A DNA stretch of 64,000 bases, taken from Vicugna pacos. Lineage: Eukaryota > Chordata > Mammalia > Artiodactyla > Camelidae. The notes beneath the pieces were generated by a model. It saw only the letters and a list, made by a program, of their open reading frames with translations. It was not told the DNA's origin and searched no databases. This document shows positions 1 to 11,764 of the stretch, piece after piece (position 1 is the stretch's first letter; every line of letters starts with the position of its first letter). The stretch is from contig NC_132995.1 in assembly GCF_048564905.1 (NCBI RefSeq), positions 66,642,639 through 66,706,638 on the forward strand. The letters are read 5' to 3'. Position numbers and translations under genes: made by a program.

Positions 1-1523
1 GTATCGATTTATGATAAAAATTCTCACCAAAAATTCTCATAGAGGAAACACATCTAAACAGAATAAAAGCCATTAATGACAAACCCGCAGCCAACATAAC
101 ACTCAATGGTGAAAAGCTGGAAGCCTCCCATTAAATTCAGGAACAAGACAAGTATGCCTACTCTCCCTATTTCTATTTAATACAGTATTGGAAGTTCTAG
201 CCACAGCAATCAGACAAGAAAAATAAACAAAATGTATCCAAATTGGAATGGAAGGGGTAAAACTCACTATTTTCAGATAACAGGATATTTTATAAAGAGA
301 ACCCTAAAGACTCTACACAAAAACCATTAGAACTAATAAATGAATTTAGCAAGGCAGCAGGATAAAAGATTCATATACAGAAATCTACTGCACTTCTTTA
401 TACCAAGTATAAAATATCATAAAGAGAAAGTTAGAAAAGAAAAGAAAAGAAAAACCAATCTCATGTAAAATTGCTTCAAAGAAATACAATATCTAGGGAA
501 AAACTTAGCCTAGGAGCTGAATGAGATATCTTTTTCACAGCTATGAAGATCATAGACAAAATGAAAAGACACCCTACTGCATGATAGAAAATATTCACAA
601 ATGATATAAGCTATAAAGGGTTAATATCCAAAACATATAAACAACCCATACAACTCTACCCTAGAAAAACAAACAACTCAACTTAAAAAATGGGCAGAAG
701 ACTTGAATTAAACATTTTCCCAAAGAAGTCATACAGATGGCCAGTGAAAAGATTGTCGACATCACTGATCATCAGAGAAATGTAACTCAAAACCACAATG
801 AGATATCACATCACATCTGCCAGAATGGCTATCAAAAAGATAACAAATAATAAATGTTGGCAAGGATGTGGAAAAAGGAACCCTCATACACTGCTGGTGG
901 GAATGTATGTTGGTGCAGCCACTATGGAAAACACTATAGTGGTTCCTCAAAATACCAAAAACAGAACTACCGTATGATCCAGCATTCTACTCCTGGGTAT
1001 ACATCTAAAGAAAATGAAAACACTAATTCAAAGAGATAAATGCATCCAATATTCACAGAAGTATTATTTTCAGTAGTCAAGATATGGAAAGAACCTAATT
1101 GTCCATCAACATATGAATTGATAATGATGTGGTACTGCTCAGCCATAACAGAATAAAGTTTTGCCGTTTGCAGCAACATAGATGAACTTGGAGGATATTA
1201 CACTTAGTAAAATAAGTCAAAGACAAATACTGCATGTTATCACTTATATGTAGAATCTAAAAATAAACAAATGAATCAATAAACAAAATAGAAACAGACA
1301 CACAGATATAGATAACAAACTAGTGGTTACCAATTGGGAGAGGATGGGGGGAGGGGCAGGAAAGGGGTAGAGGATTAAAAGGTACAAACTACTATGTATA
1401 AAATAAAGAAGCTACAGGGATGTATCGTACACATGGGTAATGCAGCCAATAATTTATAGTAACTTTAAATGGAGTATAATCCACAAAAATATTGAATCGC
1501 TATGTTGAAATCTGAAACTAATA
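1..1523 (+). mobile_element. LINE-1 fragment, ORF2 3' half plus 3' UTR
   Basis: The sequence follows L1 ORF2 from the late reverse-transcriptase region (near position 85, 'ccgcagccaacataacactcaatggtgaaaa' in sense) through the C-terminal part (near 850-1180, the stretch encoding the conserved end of ORF2p) into the 3' UTR, and stops near 1523. The element enters from the left edge, so its 5' end is outside the window. At about 520-570 the text jumps from the 'aatatctaggg' block to the 'atgaaaagacaccctac' block, so several hundred bases of ORF2 seem to be missing. It carries many substitutions and encodes nothing intact. The 3' UTR ending 'gaaactaataaa' points to a mid-aged L1MA/L1MB-like copy. 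The family name is recall; the L1 identity is firm. Confidence 0.9.
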
Positions 1524-1690
1524 AAGGAATATTATACAACAATGAAAAGGCTTAAAATACATTTTGACTTGCAACTGCATGGATTTATATTACAAATACA
1601 TTCCTGAGAAATAGGCTAAAACACAAGAACTATGTGCTAAATTATTCAATTCATCTAAATCTCAAAACCAATTAAAACTGAAATATGGAT
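1524..1690 (+). mobile_element. Older LINE-1 ORF2 scrap abutting the first L1
   Basis: Directly after the L1 3' UTR, the text 'ggaatattatacaacaatga' restarts L1 ORF2 C-terminal sequence. It is followed by diverged text that resembles the 'tgcaactacatggatg...' and 'tttatataaa' stretch of old L1s. The copy is much more diverged than its neighbour, so the younger L1 probably landed in or beside it. Boundaries are approximate. Confidence 0.45.
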
Positions 1691-2755
1691 TGAGATGTTA
1701 AAATAATTGTTAAATTTGGTTAAATCTGAGGTGGATGATATATGAAGTGATTGGAAGGTTCATGAGAAAGGTTTATTAGGTGCTAGCATTATTCACATTT
1801 TTGGATATGTATAATAGTGACTGAAGTATAGTCACTTTGTAGAAAAAAATATTGAGCTGTACAGTTATGATTTTTGTATCTTTCTTTGTATATGCTGTAT
1901 TTTAATTTTAAGTCTTCTTTTTTCCCCCAACTGGAGCTTGGGAAAGGTTGGCACACTTGTCTTTTCTCTAGTCCCAATCTTCTGCTGTCTGTCTTACTTT
2001 CATAACAGGCTGCATCTGGTTTAACTAGGGTTGAATTTGGAGAAGGGAGGAGAGATAAAGGGATGAAAATGTGTTGCTTGTTGGTTTCCATGAGCTGATA
2101 TCACTGTTTCCAGGAACTGGCAGATATTTAAAACTGATTCTTCCTGTTATGGGACACTTTTCTGGGCCCTTTAGAAAAGCTTTGTATTTAGACACCTCTC
2201 ACTTGCAATGTTTCTGTTTAATGCTGGTAAATAAATTTAATCTACTTTGTAGCTTTTTGATTACCTAAGCATCCAATGCTATATCAACAGCTTTTCAAAG
2301 CTAGTGTTAACTCACTTCTCCAAGAACTTCCTTGGGCAGAATTTATACCCCACCTGGAGATGTCTCTTGTATACATGGTACAACTTCTCCAGAGGAAACA
2401 TAGACATCCTTTTCCTGAAACACTCTGGGAGTACAGGATATCACACTAGACAGCTTCTCTTTTCTCAATAACAATTACCTGAGTTACGTGCCAGTTATTT
2501 TATTCCTCAATTTGTACGTAACAGATATTAAATTCTCCAAGGGATTCTACTGAATTTCTTCTTATTTGATTGAAATGAGAGAAATCTACTCTCCCAAGCC
2601 CCAGTCCATGGAATAGTGAGACTCAAAGTCCACCAACAGCTCTAAAGGAACCTGTTCTTCTATTCTCTGACTCCCTGCTGACTATAATCCCACACATTTT
2701 ATACTATAGAGTGCATAACAAGAATTACAAAACTAATACATCTACACCATCACTT
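1691..2755. other. Unassigned A+T-rich DNA
   Basis: I see no gene, RNA or repeat that I can name. Reading frames here (up to about 100 codons near 1789-2091) have no domain-like composition and no codon pattern typical of mammalian exons. Confidence 0.5.
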
Positions 2756-2960
2756 ACAGGTACACTATACATTGTTTTCTGTTCTAGGTGCTTCACTTAT
2801 ATTAGGTATTTTAATTCAATATTTAAAATATCTGTGTAACTAGTTAGGGTTATCTCCACTTCACATAGAAATACTCAAAAATACTAAGAATGTTGCCCAC
2901 AATCACGGTCAATGGCCCAATTCTCTTTGATACCATATCCCTCTGCTCAAAAGAACAAAG
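2756..2960 (+). repeat. Possible MIR SINE relic
   Basis: The text runs 'taggtgcttcacttatatta', then an A+T stretch, then 'ggttatctccacttcacata' and 'ttgcccacaatcac'. This keeps the order of MIR landmarks: the 'gtgccaggcac...ttacatatatta' core, the 'ccccattttacagatgagg' block and the 'ttgcccaaggtcac' block. It is heavily diverged, so the call is tentative. Confidence 0.4.
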
Positions 2961-3735
2961 TGCTGCAATCTCTACAAATGAATCAAATCTCATCCTGAAT
3001 CAGATTTTCCACTCTTTTTTTCTAAGTATTGTTCAATACTGTTATGAGCTCATACATATGAAAAATCATTTTATCAGCCAACAGAAAAAAATTACTGCCA
3101 GTGTGTCTGCACGGTCGTATTTTTTAAATGCTATTACTCAGATTAATGACCTTCCTTTATTACTAGGTTTTGCTCTTACTGTGTACTAGCAGTTTCTAAA
3201 AATAAAATATTACTTAGAAAGATGAATATTTACCATAATTTGACATACTCAAAATATCTTTTTATCTCTAAAAGTAGTTCCAAAGGAGGAATTTCCTAAA
3301 TATTTCTGGCAATATTGTCATCAAACCAGTTAACTTTTATTCTTTGTTGGATATACCTTTAGATGTCCTTGTTTTAAAAAAGGGATGGTGCTGTATCTTT
3401 TTTCATCATTATAATGCATACATCCATATAATAGCATCATGTCTCCACATAAAAAGAAGGAGTTTTTTGAAGAAAACTATTTCTCACATGACAGTTTTAT
3501 ATCTTAAGGTTGATTTGATCCAATATGTATAAACGTTCTAATGTCATAATTATTGCTTTAATAAGATATATTTATTGTCATTTTATTTTGATAGTTATGA
3601 AGAATCTTAAGAATAAAACATGTGCTTCCAACTGAAACAAATTTCAAAGTAAGGTGAAGAAACTGGATGAAAATTGTATAAAAGATTCCAGCATATTATT
3701 ACTAGTAGAATTGGACCATAGCAATAATTAACTGG
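2961..3735. other. Unassigned A+T-rich DNA
   Basis: No recognisable gene or repeat. The 99-codon frame at 2890-3189 shows no domain or signal and begins inside the possible MIR, so I do not treat it as a gene. Confidence 0.45.
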
Positions 3736-3739
3736 ATGA

Positions 3740-4290
3740 GTATAATGCATATTGTCATGAGCTGTGAAGGAGCTGAGATTTTATCCAACTTGCTCAGCTA
3801 ACAAGTTAGCTTGACACAGTCTCATGTCTATGGCAGAAGACATGAAACTTCTGCATCAGAAAAAAAAAAGGACTTTATTATTCATAGCTTAGCAAGCAGC
3901 ATAAGTTTCATGTCACATCAGTTACCCATTTCCTCCTAGTCCCACAAGGCTGATGGAGAGGTGGTCCCAGATGGATGCTGCACATGAAATAGGTGTGTGT
4001 CACAGCTTAAGAAGCCCTATCTGATAAGGATGCTACTGGCAAACCTGCCTAATCTTTATCCTGAGAGCACATTTTCTATGATCAGGAAACAAAGCTGCCT
4101 TCTTCGCTAGAGGAAAGACACTATCTCTATATGTCAAGGCTGCCTGCTATTCAGACATTCTTGGAAAGGTAGACTTGAACACAGACATAAGATTTGCAGA
4201 AATGACATGCAGAAGTGTTTCCCAACAGATACGCATTTGTATAGTGTTCCCCTTGCTGAGATGTGATCCCCAAATTTAGGAAAATTCTTT
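3740..4290 (-). mobile_element. Probable ancient ERV solo LTR, minus strand (fossil)
   Basis: Read on the minus strand, the block has LTR-like composition over about 550 bases. A polyadenylation signal (aataaag) lies around 3870-3885, followed by a short region ending near 'cagctcatgaca' at about 3757. The stretch is GC-richer than its flanks. No internal retroviral sequence adjoins it, which suits a solo LTR. I cannot name the family and the ends are approximate. It is old and broken. Confidence 0.4.
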
Positions 4291-4628
4291 CCTCCTTCCA
4301 GCCTCCCTGATACAGTGGGTGCAGCTAAGCTTGTAAGACATTACCTTGACTAGGACCCAAATTTAGTGAATCATAACCATCGTTACAAATTTGCTATCGG
4401 CTTTAGTAAAGTAGGAGGTCTGGATGCCACACAAACTAATATGCATATAGGAAGCTGAAAGTATCTTCTTTTCTTCAGCCAAATATTAAAGGTTAGGGTG
4501 CAGAGATAAGAATGAAGCTGGCAGAGAGGAGAAGAAATAAGAAACACACCAACTAGATCTTGAGCTTTGAGCATTGGCTTCAAATAGGTTCTACTTTCTT
4601 GACTTTGGGTGTAACTTCATGATCAGTT

Positions 4629-4659
<31 letters not shown>

Positions 4660-4664
4660 TTTTT
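4629..4664. repeat. (TC)n followed by poly-T
   Basis: About eleven TC units run into fourteen T residues, forming a 36-bp pyrimidine tract. Length polymorphism is likely. Confidence 0.9.
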
Positions 4665-5258
4665 GCTTAAATTAACTCATGTTAAGTTATTTTTATTTAC
4701 TTATGCATACAAAAAGAGACTTATCTAAAACAAACATAAGAATAGCACTTCTTACTGCCATTTATTTTTCTACTAAATATTTTTGAGCTCTCTCCTTTGC
4801 TAGACATGAGGATAGGTGTTGTTTCCTCAGTGCCTTAGACTCTAGACTATTAATTACAGGGCAATGTGACCAGTTCTATAAGAGAAATGTAATTAGTTTG
4901 TGTTAGGAACAAAGAATAAGGGAAACTAACATAGACTGGAATTGGACATCAGATTATGTCATCTATAAAATTAAATCTGTCAATTGAGACTTCTGTGGGT
5001 AGAGCCATTTCACTAGGCATGCTTGGTCTTTGCAATAGTCTGAAATTGATCCTTTTCTTAGAATATTAGTTTGACATCAGAAGAATTACATATAATTCAG
5101 TTTTCTTTATATAAAATGAAGTGAATCAATTATAAAGAAAAACATTCAAATACTAAATTGACATATTGTGCCTCCTAATATAAGAAAGTGTATTTTAACA
5201 TTTTACTAACTCAATGTACAATGTTGGGTTTTTCCAATCTGCCTACGCAGTTATGGAT

Positions 5259-5280
5259 GTGTGTGTGTGTGTGTGTGTGC
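5259..5280. repeat. (GT)n microsatellite
   Basis: About eleven GT units, ending in 'gcgc'. Confidence 0.9.
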
Positions 5281-5639
5281 GCATTGGGAGGCAACTGTTT
5301 TCACTCTTCTACTGCAGTTTTACACATCAAGAGCCCTGACCTTCAGGAGCCAACTGAAAAGAAAAAGGAAATTGCCCACACAAGTTAAACAAAGTAGGAC
5401 TGGCTTCATCTAGAAGTAAACAGTCACTATATGTATGCAAGAGTGAATGGACAAAGAGCTAATTAGGTAGTCAGCAAGACAGCAGTTGAGAGAGACAAGT
5501 AATTTAACTTTTAGAAATCATTAAATTGAGTAGTCACTTGAATTTCAGCCAGAGGGCAGGGGCTGGCTGATATCCCACAAAACACTTGGAAAAGGAACAA
5601 AAAATGACTGTTTGAACATTCTCTTAATCATGCAATCTT

Positions 5640-6690
5640 CACATTAGAGATATTTCCTTTTCTAGGATTTATCTACTTAGATATTTTGCCTCTTTTTCCT
5701 ATTACATAGCTTTACATGTCATTATTGTTTTGTCTTTCAATATACAGGTTAATATAATAACCCTTTAACGTTTATATGTCACAAATATATTCTCTCAACT
5801 TGTAAATTTACAACTCTTAAAAAACATCTTATTATCTATTAATGTACAAAATTTTGAAAATTTAATGTATTAAAATGTATCAATATTTTCCTTAGTGGTT
5901 TTGTTTGTTTTTGTATATTATTTATAAAATCCCTTCTTGAGATCTTAAAAATGTACATTGATGCTTATTACAGGTGGTTTTAATTTTATTTTCACACTTA
6001 GATATATTTACCTGGCACAGATTTGTATGTATGCTTAAAAAAAAGAATCCAATTTTATTTGTTCTATAAGAAATAACCAATTGCCCTAGCATCATTCTCA
6101 GTCCATTCTCTCCATATCAATATTCAATGTCACCCTTTCCATACAGCAGGTTGCCATAAATCTGTGAATGGTTTCTCTTCTCTTTATTCTATTATTTTGG
6201 CCTAGCTCAGCAAATATCATCACTCTTTTATAGAGCTATAATTTTAAAATATAAATTAATATGTCTTGGGATAATTATTGCCACATTTTTATTCTACTTC
6301 AATATTGATAAATTGTTCTTGACCTTTTGTATTCTCACATAGTTCTCACGGGGTTTTTAGATATAGCATATCAATTTCTACTAAAAATGAGATCTATAAA
6401 TCTTTGAATTTATATTTTAATTTGGGGAAAACTAAAATTTTTAAAACACTATATTTTTATGAGATGACCATGGACTGTCTCTCCATTTATTAAAGATGAC
6501 TTTTGACTTTAATACCTTTCAATAAAGTTTTGTCGTGTTACCCATAAAATCTTTCATATCCTTAATTATATTTCATCCTACTTGTCTTTTTTCTGATAGT
6601 AATGTTAAATTATATCTTAAAAATTCACTTACTAAATTATTCTTCTGCTGCTTATTTTGACATACAGAAATGGGCTGTGCCTATTTTAAT
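5640..6690 (-). mobile_element. Ancient LINE-1 ORF2 fragment, minus strand
   Basis: Read in reverse this is L1 ORF2 reverse-transcriptase sequence. Antisense landmarks in order are 'gaatttatattttaatttgggga' (near 6407), 'tccatttattaaagatgact' (near 6482), 'ctttcaataaagtttt' (near 6516) and the A+T-rich stretch typical of antisense L1. Divergence is high and indels are frequent, consistent with an L1M-age copy. The 5640-6000 part is less certain. Confidence 0.65.
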
Positions 6691-7854
6691 ATGCACATAT
6701 ATTATTTTGATAAAACTGAAAATAATCTGAAGGTTTAAAAACAAGACAAATTTTAACATAAAATTCTAAATGGTGATGGAAATAATGGATAGGAATAATA
6801 GTCTCACAGCAAGCATGACTATAAACTCATGACTGACATCCAAATCTGGTCAGTAGTTCTTATACTTTTTTTCTTTTGTTAGTCTTGTATCTGGTTAACA
6901 CTTGGTTTTGTTTTCTGAATTAGAATTTGTAGTCAACCTTTTCTAACAGTAAAATGAATCATTTATACATTATGTGATATAAGGTTTCATATTATATTAG
7001 ATATATGGCTTTAATCTAAATTATGACACTACTTTATTATTCTTTTTTAAGGTAAGATTCTTCCACAAATCTAGTTGACCTGGTGAGTGGCAGAAATTCA
7101 AACACTCAGACCTCTAGAGAACTATAAATATTCTCTTTTTGCCTTTGAAATCATGTTCTGCCACTCCTTCCGAGGAAATTTTTGCTGCTTCAAGGATGGA
7201 CACACCTTTAAAATTAATGAGAAAGTGACTTTTTTTAAATTTAAGACACAATCAATTAAAAAACGTTTATTCTGTATCAAAGCAATGTTTTAAAATTAAA
7301 ATATGTACATATACATCTGAATATGTACATATGTTGCATATATAATAATAAATAATTCTGATGTTGATATAGATGTACATATTCATATCCTGTGGCCATA
7401 TAAATACATCTTTAAAATGCTCTCCTTAGAATAAAAGCATTTGTGGGACTATAGTTGGTAGTTTTATTTTAATACATACAATTTGACTATCATTGAAAAT
7501 TATTTTTACCAAAATTCATTTCAGTACCTTTTATCTTTTGTCTTCAATATCAAACTCTTTGGAGTATATTAAATCACAAATTGGCCCAAATGGAACTGCA
7601 TCTCTCCCCATATTGGTGCGCACTTAGGGTGTGGGTGAAGGGAAAGGTGAAACCATGTGTTGCAGACTAGGAGCCAGATGCCCCTCTGAGTATAGATTCC
7701 ATTGCTCCTACACATACGGGGACATTTGTCAAGCTGAAAATATGACTTCACTTAAGTTAAACACACATTTGAACTAAAATTAAACGTAGTACAATACTGC
7801 TTACCATTGGTATTGTGGAACAAAACATACTGGAAACCACATTAGTAAGCAAAG
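6691..7854. other. Unassigned A+T-rich DNA
   Basis: Nothing I can name. Around 7295-7390 a run of 'atgtacatat' and 'tatataataataaataa' phrases forms a cryptic simple repeat. No frame looks like an exon. Confidence 0.45.
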
Positions 7855-8293
7855 AATGATGAAACCATCAAGTCATCAACGGCTGCCGCCACCCTCCAGT
7901 GAAGACAAGCTTGCAGCCCGGCCTCTGCGGCCACTTACAGTGGTGCACTCTGAAGGGACTCAGAGTAATAAAGGACAGGATACTGGCCCTAGATGGCTAG
8001 TTGCTTGTCAAAGGAATGAATTCAATGAGCCCAAATGTTTGCTCCCTCCCATAGATAGAAAAGCACTACATTCTTTAACTTGAGATGCCTGGTTTTCCTT
8101 AGATAACAAGTAATCTTTTATTGTTCCAACTAGCTGGTCTTTGTTGTAAAGCTCCTATATATCCTAGCTCCTCCCCTACCTCTTTGGAGCAGTCCCTTAG
8201 AGGGATCTAAGAGGCTGTCATCCCAGCTCAAGCTTTCCCGCCAAATAAAAAATAACTCTCAACTTTCAGGCTGCGCATTTATTTCAGTTGACA
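7855..8293 (+). mobile_element. ERV solo LTR (fossil), class I-like
   Basis: A GC-richer block of about 440 bases with LTR architecture. It has a C+T-rich region with a possible TATA-like 'ctatatatcc' near 8155 and the phrase 'gaggctgtcatcccagctca' near 8210. A polyadenylation signal (aataaa) follows at about 8243, and the block ends at 'tttatttcagttgaca'. Class I LTRs often carry a 'tcatcccag...aataaaa...caac' layout of this kind. No internal retroviral sequence flanks it. The start is approximate and no target-site duplication was confirmed. An open frame across its first half is an LTR shadow and not a gene. Confidence 0.65.
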
Positions 8294-9884
8294 ATATCAT
8301 AAAAGCAATCATCACTTTAAGAAAGGCAAATTCTAGAACTTCTGACTCAATAACTATAAGCCAAATTTCCACCCGAATAATGTTTTCATAATGAATTTCC
8401 ATTTTAAATTCTATGCAAACACGACTTAGAAATTTAATTTTGTTTAGTAGATCAAATAGACTCTTGTTTTATCTCAGCATGATTTCACGGAATAGTTGGT
8501 AAGACAATAAAGTTGTAAAAATAAAGGTACAGGGTACACTATAAAACATCAGGAAGTAAGAATGCGTTTTAACCTGTGCTTTGATGTGATAATGTTGTGT
8601 TTCTCTTTTTGCATAACAGGAATGCTTTCTACATATGTTTTTAGATTCTTCCATACAAATTTTGGGAAAATAAAATTCCAGTAGTTTTCTCTATGTACTT
8701 TCATATAGCCCTAGCCTTGAAAGACAAAAAAAAGCATATGCTATAACGTTAGAAAATATTTTCCTCTTTTCTCCCAGAAACATGTTAACACACCATAAGG
8801 TTAATTTGTAGTCATTTATATAGAACTTCTTTTCTCTCTCTTAGAGCCAGTTACATTCTTTAAGAGGTACCTAGGTTAGCTCTGAAGGTACCAAGAAGAC
8901 TGAAGTATTATTTTCCTAGCTATCTCAGGAAGATGTCTCTATACTGTAAAAGCCAACATTCCTAGGGTTTCTGGCTCCTAGAGATATTTATTTACATACA
9001 AAAGTACTGGAATAAAAAGGAAATCCTTTCAGAAGAGGAGGGGGACAGTTGCCCCCTGTGCCTCTGTAAGCAAAGAAAAGTTGTCTCCTCTTCTTTCACT
9101 CTGGAGTATCCAGCTTGGACAACTGACCTATCTCTCATTGGGTTGCCATGCGGGGTAAGGATAAGGGGAAAGAGGGATCAGCACACTCATATGCTGTGAC
9201 CAAAACACCTCGTATGTCCATTTAAGATAAAATATAATAAAGATGAAAAAAAACCACAAATGTTTACAATTAATGAATACAGAGAGTAAATAATTCCAAT
9301 GAATGAATTATAATAATCTTGTGAGTGCCAGAGCTGCAGATCTTCTATACCTTTTACAAATCTGTTATGTATTTTTAAAATTTTCCTCTAAAGCATGAAA
9401 AATGTATTGCTTCTTAAATGGTACATCAATGCATTTCAAAAGGTGGTCTAACAAAGCACTAAGGGGTGGTGAGTTACCTTTATATTTAAAACAGGCAATT
9501 ATAAGAGCTCCAAATCCCAAGTCAGTCAATCAGATGTAGGTAAGATATGCATCCCAAGAGATCCTCAACACATTTTTTCTGGTGAGATTTTCAAATAGAA
9601 CTTGAACAATGATACCAGTGACAAAAATGATAATATACTATCCCCCAATTTTGAATGTTTATTTTGTGTCAGGAACTACGCTAAAAATCTTTATAGAAAA
9701 CTTTTTTTTAATCATGTGTACAATAAAACTCTATTCTACAGATAATCTTAGTTTGCACTCCTGGTCTGATCTGAATTACCAACTACCTCAAAAGGCTCTA
9801 CCTGAACATCCTTTTATATGGTGTACACTGAGGTTAGCATTGTGTTTCTTTTTTTGCTAGCATTTACCAAAGTCTATTGTGAAT
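8294..9884. other. Unassigned A+T-rich DNA
   Basis: No gene or repeat identified. Near 9030-9180 a locally GC-richer stretch reads 'gaggagggggacagttgccc' and onward, which I cannot assign. The 83-codon frame at 9609-9860 has no recognisable domain. Confidence 0.45.
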
Positions 9885-10050
9885 TCATAAATAGATTGAT
9901 TTTAGTGTGATATATCTCCCCCTAAAGAATGTGAGTTCTATTAAGGAAAAAAATATCATGTAACTTTTATAAATTTTATTTCCAGTAGCTAGCTTTGTGT
10001 TTGCCAGTATATGTTCACTATCATTTTCAAATGCATAAATATATGAATGA
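9885..10050 (+). repeat. L2 LINE 3'-end relic
   Basis: The order 'gaatgtgagttctattaagg', 'agctagctttgtgtttgcca', 'tatatgttcactatcatttt' and 'ataaatatatgaatgaga' matches the L2 3' end. There, 'ctgtgagctccttgagggcag' is followed by 'cctagcacagtgcctggcac', 'atagtaggtgctcaataaat' and a (gaat)n tail. Substitutions are many, as expected for an element of this age. Confidence 0.55.
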
Positions 10051-10180
10051 GACCCAGAGACATTAAATATTTTCTCTATGGTCCCACACCTACTAATGGA
10101 CAGACCAGGGATGCAAGCCAATCCTGTCTCATTGCAAAACCTGTTTATTTATCATTACACCAAATGGCTTTGCCTGGATA
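10051..10180 (+). repeat. MIR relic
   Basis: The phrases 'gacccagagacattaaatat', 'ggtcccacacctactaatgg' and 'ggatgcaagccaatcctgtc' keep the order of MIR's 'cacagagaggttaagtaact', 'aggtcacacagctagtaagtgg' and 'gggattcgaacccaggcagtc' segments. It lies directly after the L2 relic. Confidence 0.6.
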
Positions 10181-11264
10181 TTTTATAATCAAGATTTTTG
10201 GGTCTCAAATATGAGAATTACGTTAAGCTCTTCCTTTCAGCTCTTTCATATAGATTCTAAATATCTGTCTCAGTTTTTCTGGCAATTTTCTGTAACATCT
10301 TGTGATGCAAAACTTTGTTATACCATCTCAGCTATTCACACATTAACATTTAGCAAGATTCTCTCCACTGGGGTTGTAGAGTGTAAAATGGGAAACATTC
10401 TTTGAGCATTGTAGTACAGTTGAAGTTGTCTTCACTGGGCGTAAAGTGAGAATGCATTAATTTATAGATCCTCTGTTTCTCTCTTTCCTGTATCTCTGTT
10501 TTTACTGCCAAGCCATTACTCTAAGACAGTGCAGTAGTAACATAAGCTTGGCCTGGGCTGCCACGTTCCCTGGGGTGTTTTGGGTCTGATTTGAATGGTC
10601 ACGTGGAGGTCTGGCAATGAATGACTATGGTGCTTGGAAATATGAGGAAATGATACAAATACTTTGTAACTAATTAAAAATCTGTAGTGTTGACATCTGC
10701 TTAATACTCGGAGTAATTCCAGAAGTTGGTAGCAAACCACCTCTAAGAGGCAAGGGTCTGAGGCAGCCTCTTTAAATAAAGTAATTATGAAGAGTAGTGG
10801 CATGGATATAAACTTGGAGATCATCCAAATAAAGTCATAAAAGGTGTTAATTGGTACTGAGGATTAGAATGCAATAAAAAGAACAAATTTACAACACTGA
10901 CTATTTTACAGTGGAGGTAATTTTTCTACTCCAGAGACTACAAATATACCTGAGTATTAGCAGAAAAAGTTACTAGGTTTCAGTTCTTCCAATTTTAAAG
11001 TATCATAAGTTGTATTTAGATTTTGACAAGTTACATATGTGGTTTTTATCTATTTAGTTAACAAAAAAGAACAGCATGATTTTCCAACCAATTAACAATT
11101 TAAGGATTCCACCAAAATGTAAAGACTTTATTAAAACACTTAGGGAATGCATCAAAACCCTGTCATTTAAATCAGAATACAGCCATAACAAATCAAACAG
11201 CCTCTGTGTGTACATGCATATATTTTTATTTGTCCTTCACTAAATATAGAAAAACAGTTTTATG
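10181..11264. other. Unassigned DNA
   Basis: No gene or repeat that I recognise. A 102-codon minus-strand frame at 10516-10824 lacks any domain signal or splice context that would make it an exon candidate. Confidence 0.45.
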
Positions 11265-11760
11265 GGGACCTCTGCTTTCATTTTACTTGGGTATATAACT
11301 ATGAGTGGAATTGCTGGGCCATATAGTAATTCCATGTTTAACATTTTGAGGGAGTAGTTACACCATTTTACAGTTTTACCAGGAGCCTATGAGAGTTCCA
11401 AATTACCCAGTACTCACTGATTATCACCTGCCTTGGGAACATAGCTAGCCTATTGGATATAAACTGGTAATGACACATTGTGATTTTGATTTATATTTCT
11501 TTGATGATTAATGATTTTGAGCATCTTTCAAATCCTTAGCTCATTATCATATTGAATTATTTGGCTTTTTAATATTCAGTTATTATTTATTTCTATATTC
11601 AGTTGTAGAGTTCTTCATATATACTGGATATCAGTCCCTAATGAGATACATGATTTGCAATTATTTTTTTCTCCTTCTATGGGTTGTCTTTCCTCTTTCT
11701 TCGTGATATCATTCACAGCAAAAAAAAAAAAAAAAAAGATTTTAATCTTGACTTAGTCTT
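11265..11760 (-). mobile_element. LINE-1 ORF2 C-terminal fragment, minus strand
   Basis: Antisense L1 landmarks appear in order: 'gggtatataactatgagtgg' (11289), 'aattgctgggccatatagta', 'gattttgatttatatttctt' (11483), 'gatgattaatgattttgagc' and 'tgagatacatgatttgcaat' (near 11641). The copy is clearly diverged. An 18-A run at 11720-11737 sits inside the antisense L1 text and is a local expansion, since a minus-strand L1 would show its tail as poly-T at the other end. Confidence 0.85.
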
Positions 11761-11764
11761 TGGA

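Larger units (their letters stand above)
4291..5639. other. Unassigned DNA with microsatellites and a possible L2/MIR scrap
   Basis: No gene is supported. Around 4755-4880, 'aaatatttttgagctctctc...tgctagacatgaggatagg' resembles the 'tattgagcacctactatgtgccaggcactg' phrase common in old mammalian repeats. Two microsatellites in this stretch are listed separately. Confidence 0.4.

Noticed and set aside
2890-3189. 99-codon plus-strand frame
   Set aside because: No recognisable domain, and it begins within a possible MIR relic.
7856-8083. 75-codon open frame
   Set aside because: It lies inside the solo-LTR-like block and has no known protein domain.
10516-10824. 102-codon minus-strand frame
   Set aside because: No domain, signal peptide or splice context, and the length is within chance for this much sequence.
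11720-11737. 18-A run as a possible retrotransposon tail
   Set aside because: Antisense L1 text continues on both sides, so it is an internal expansion and not the end of a plus-strand insertion.
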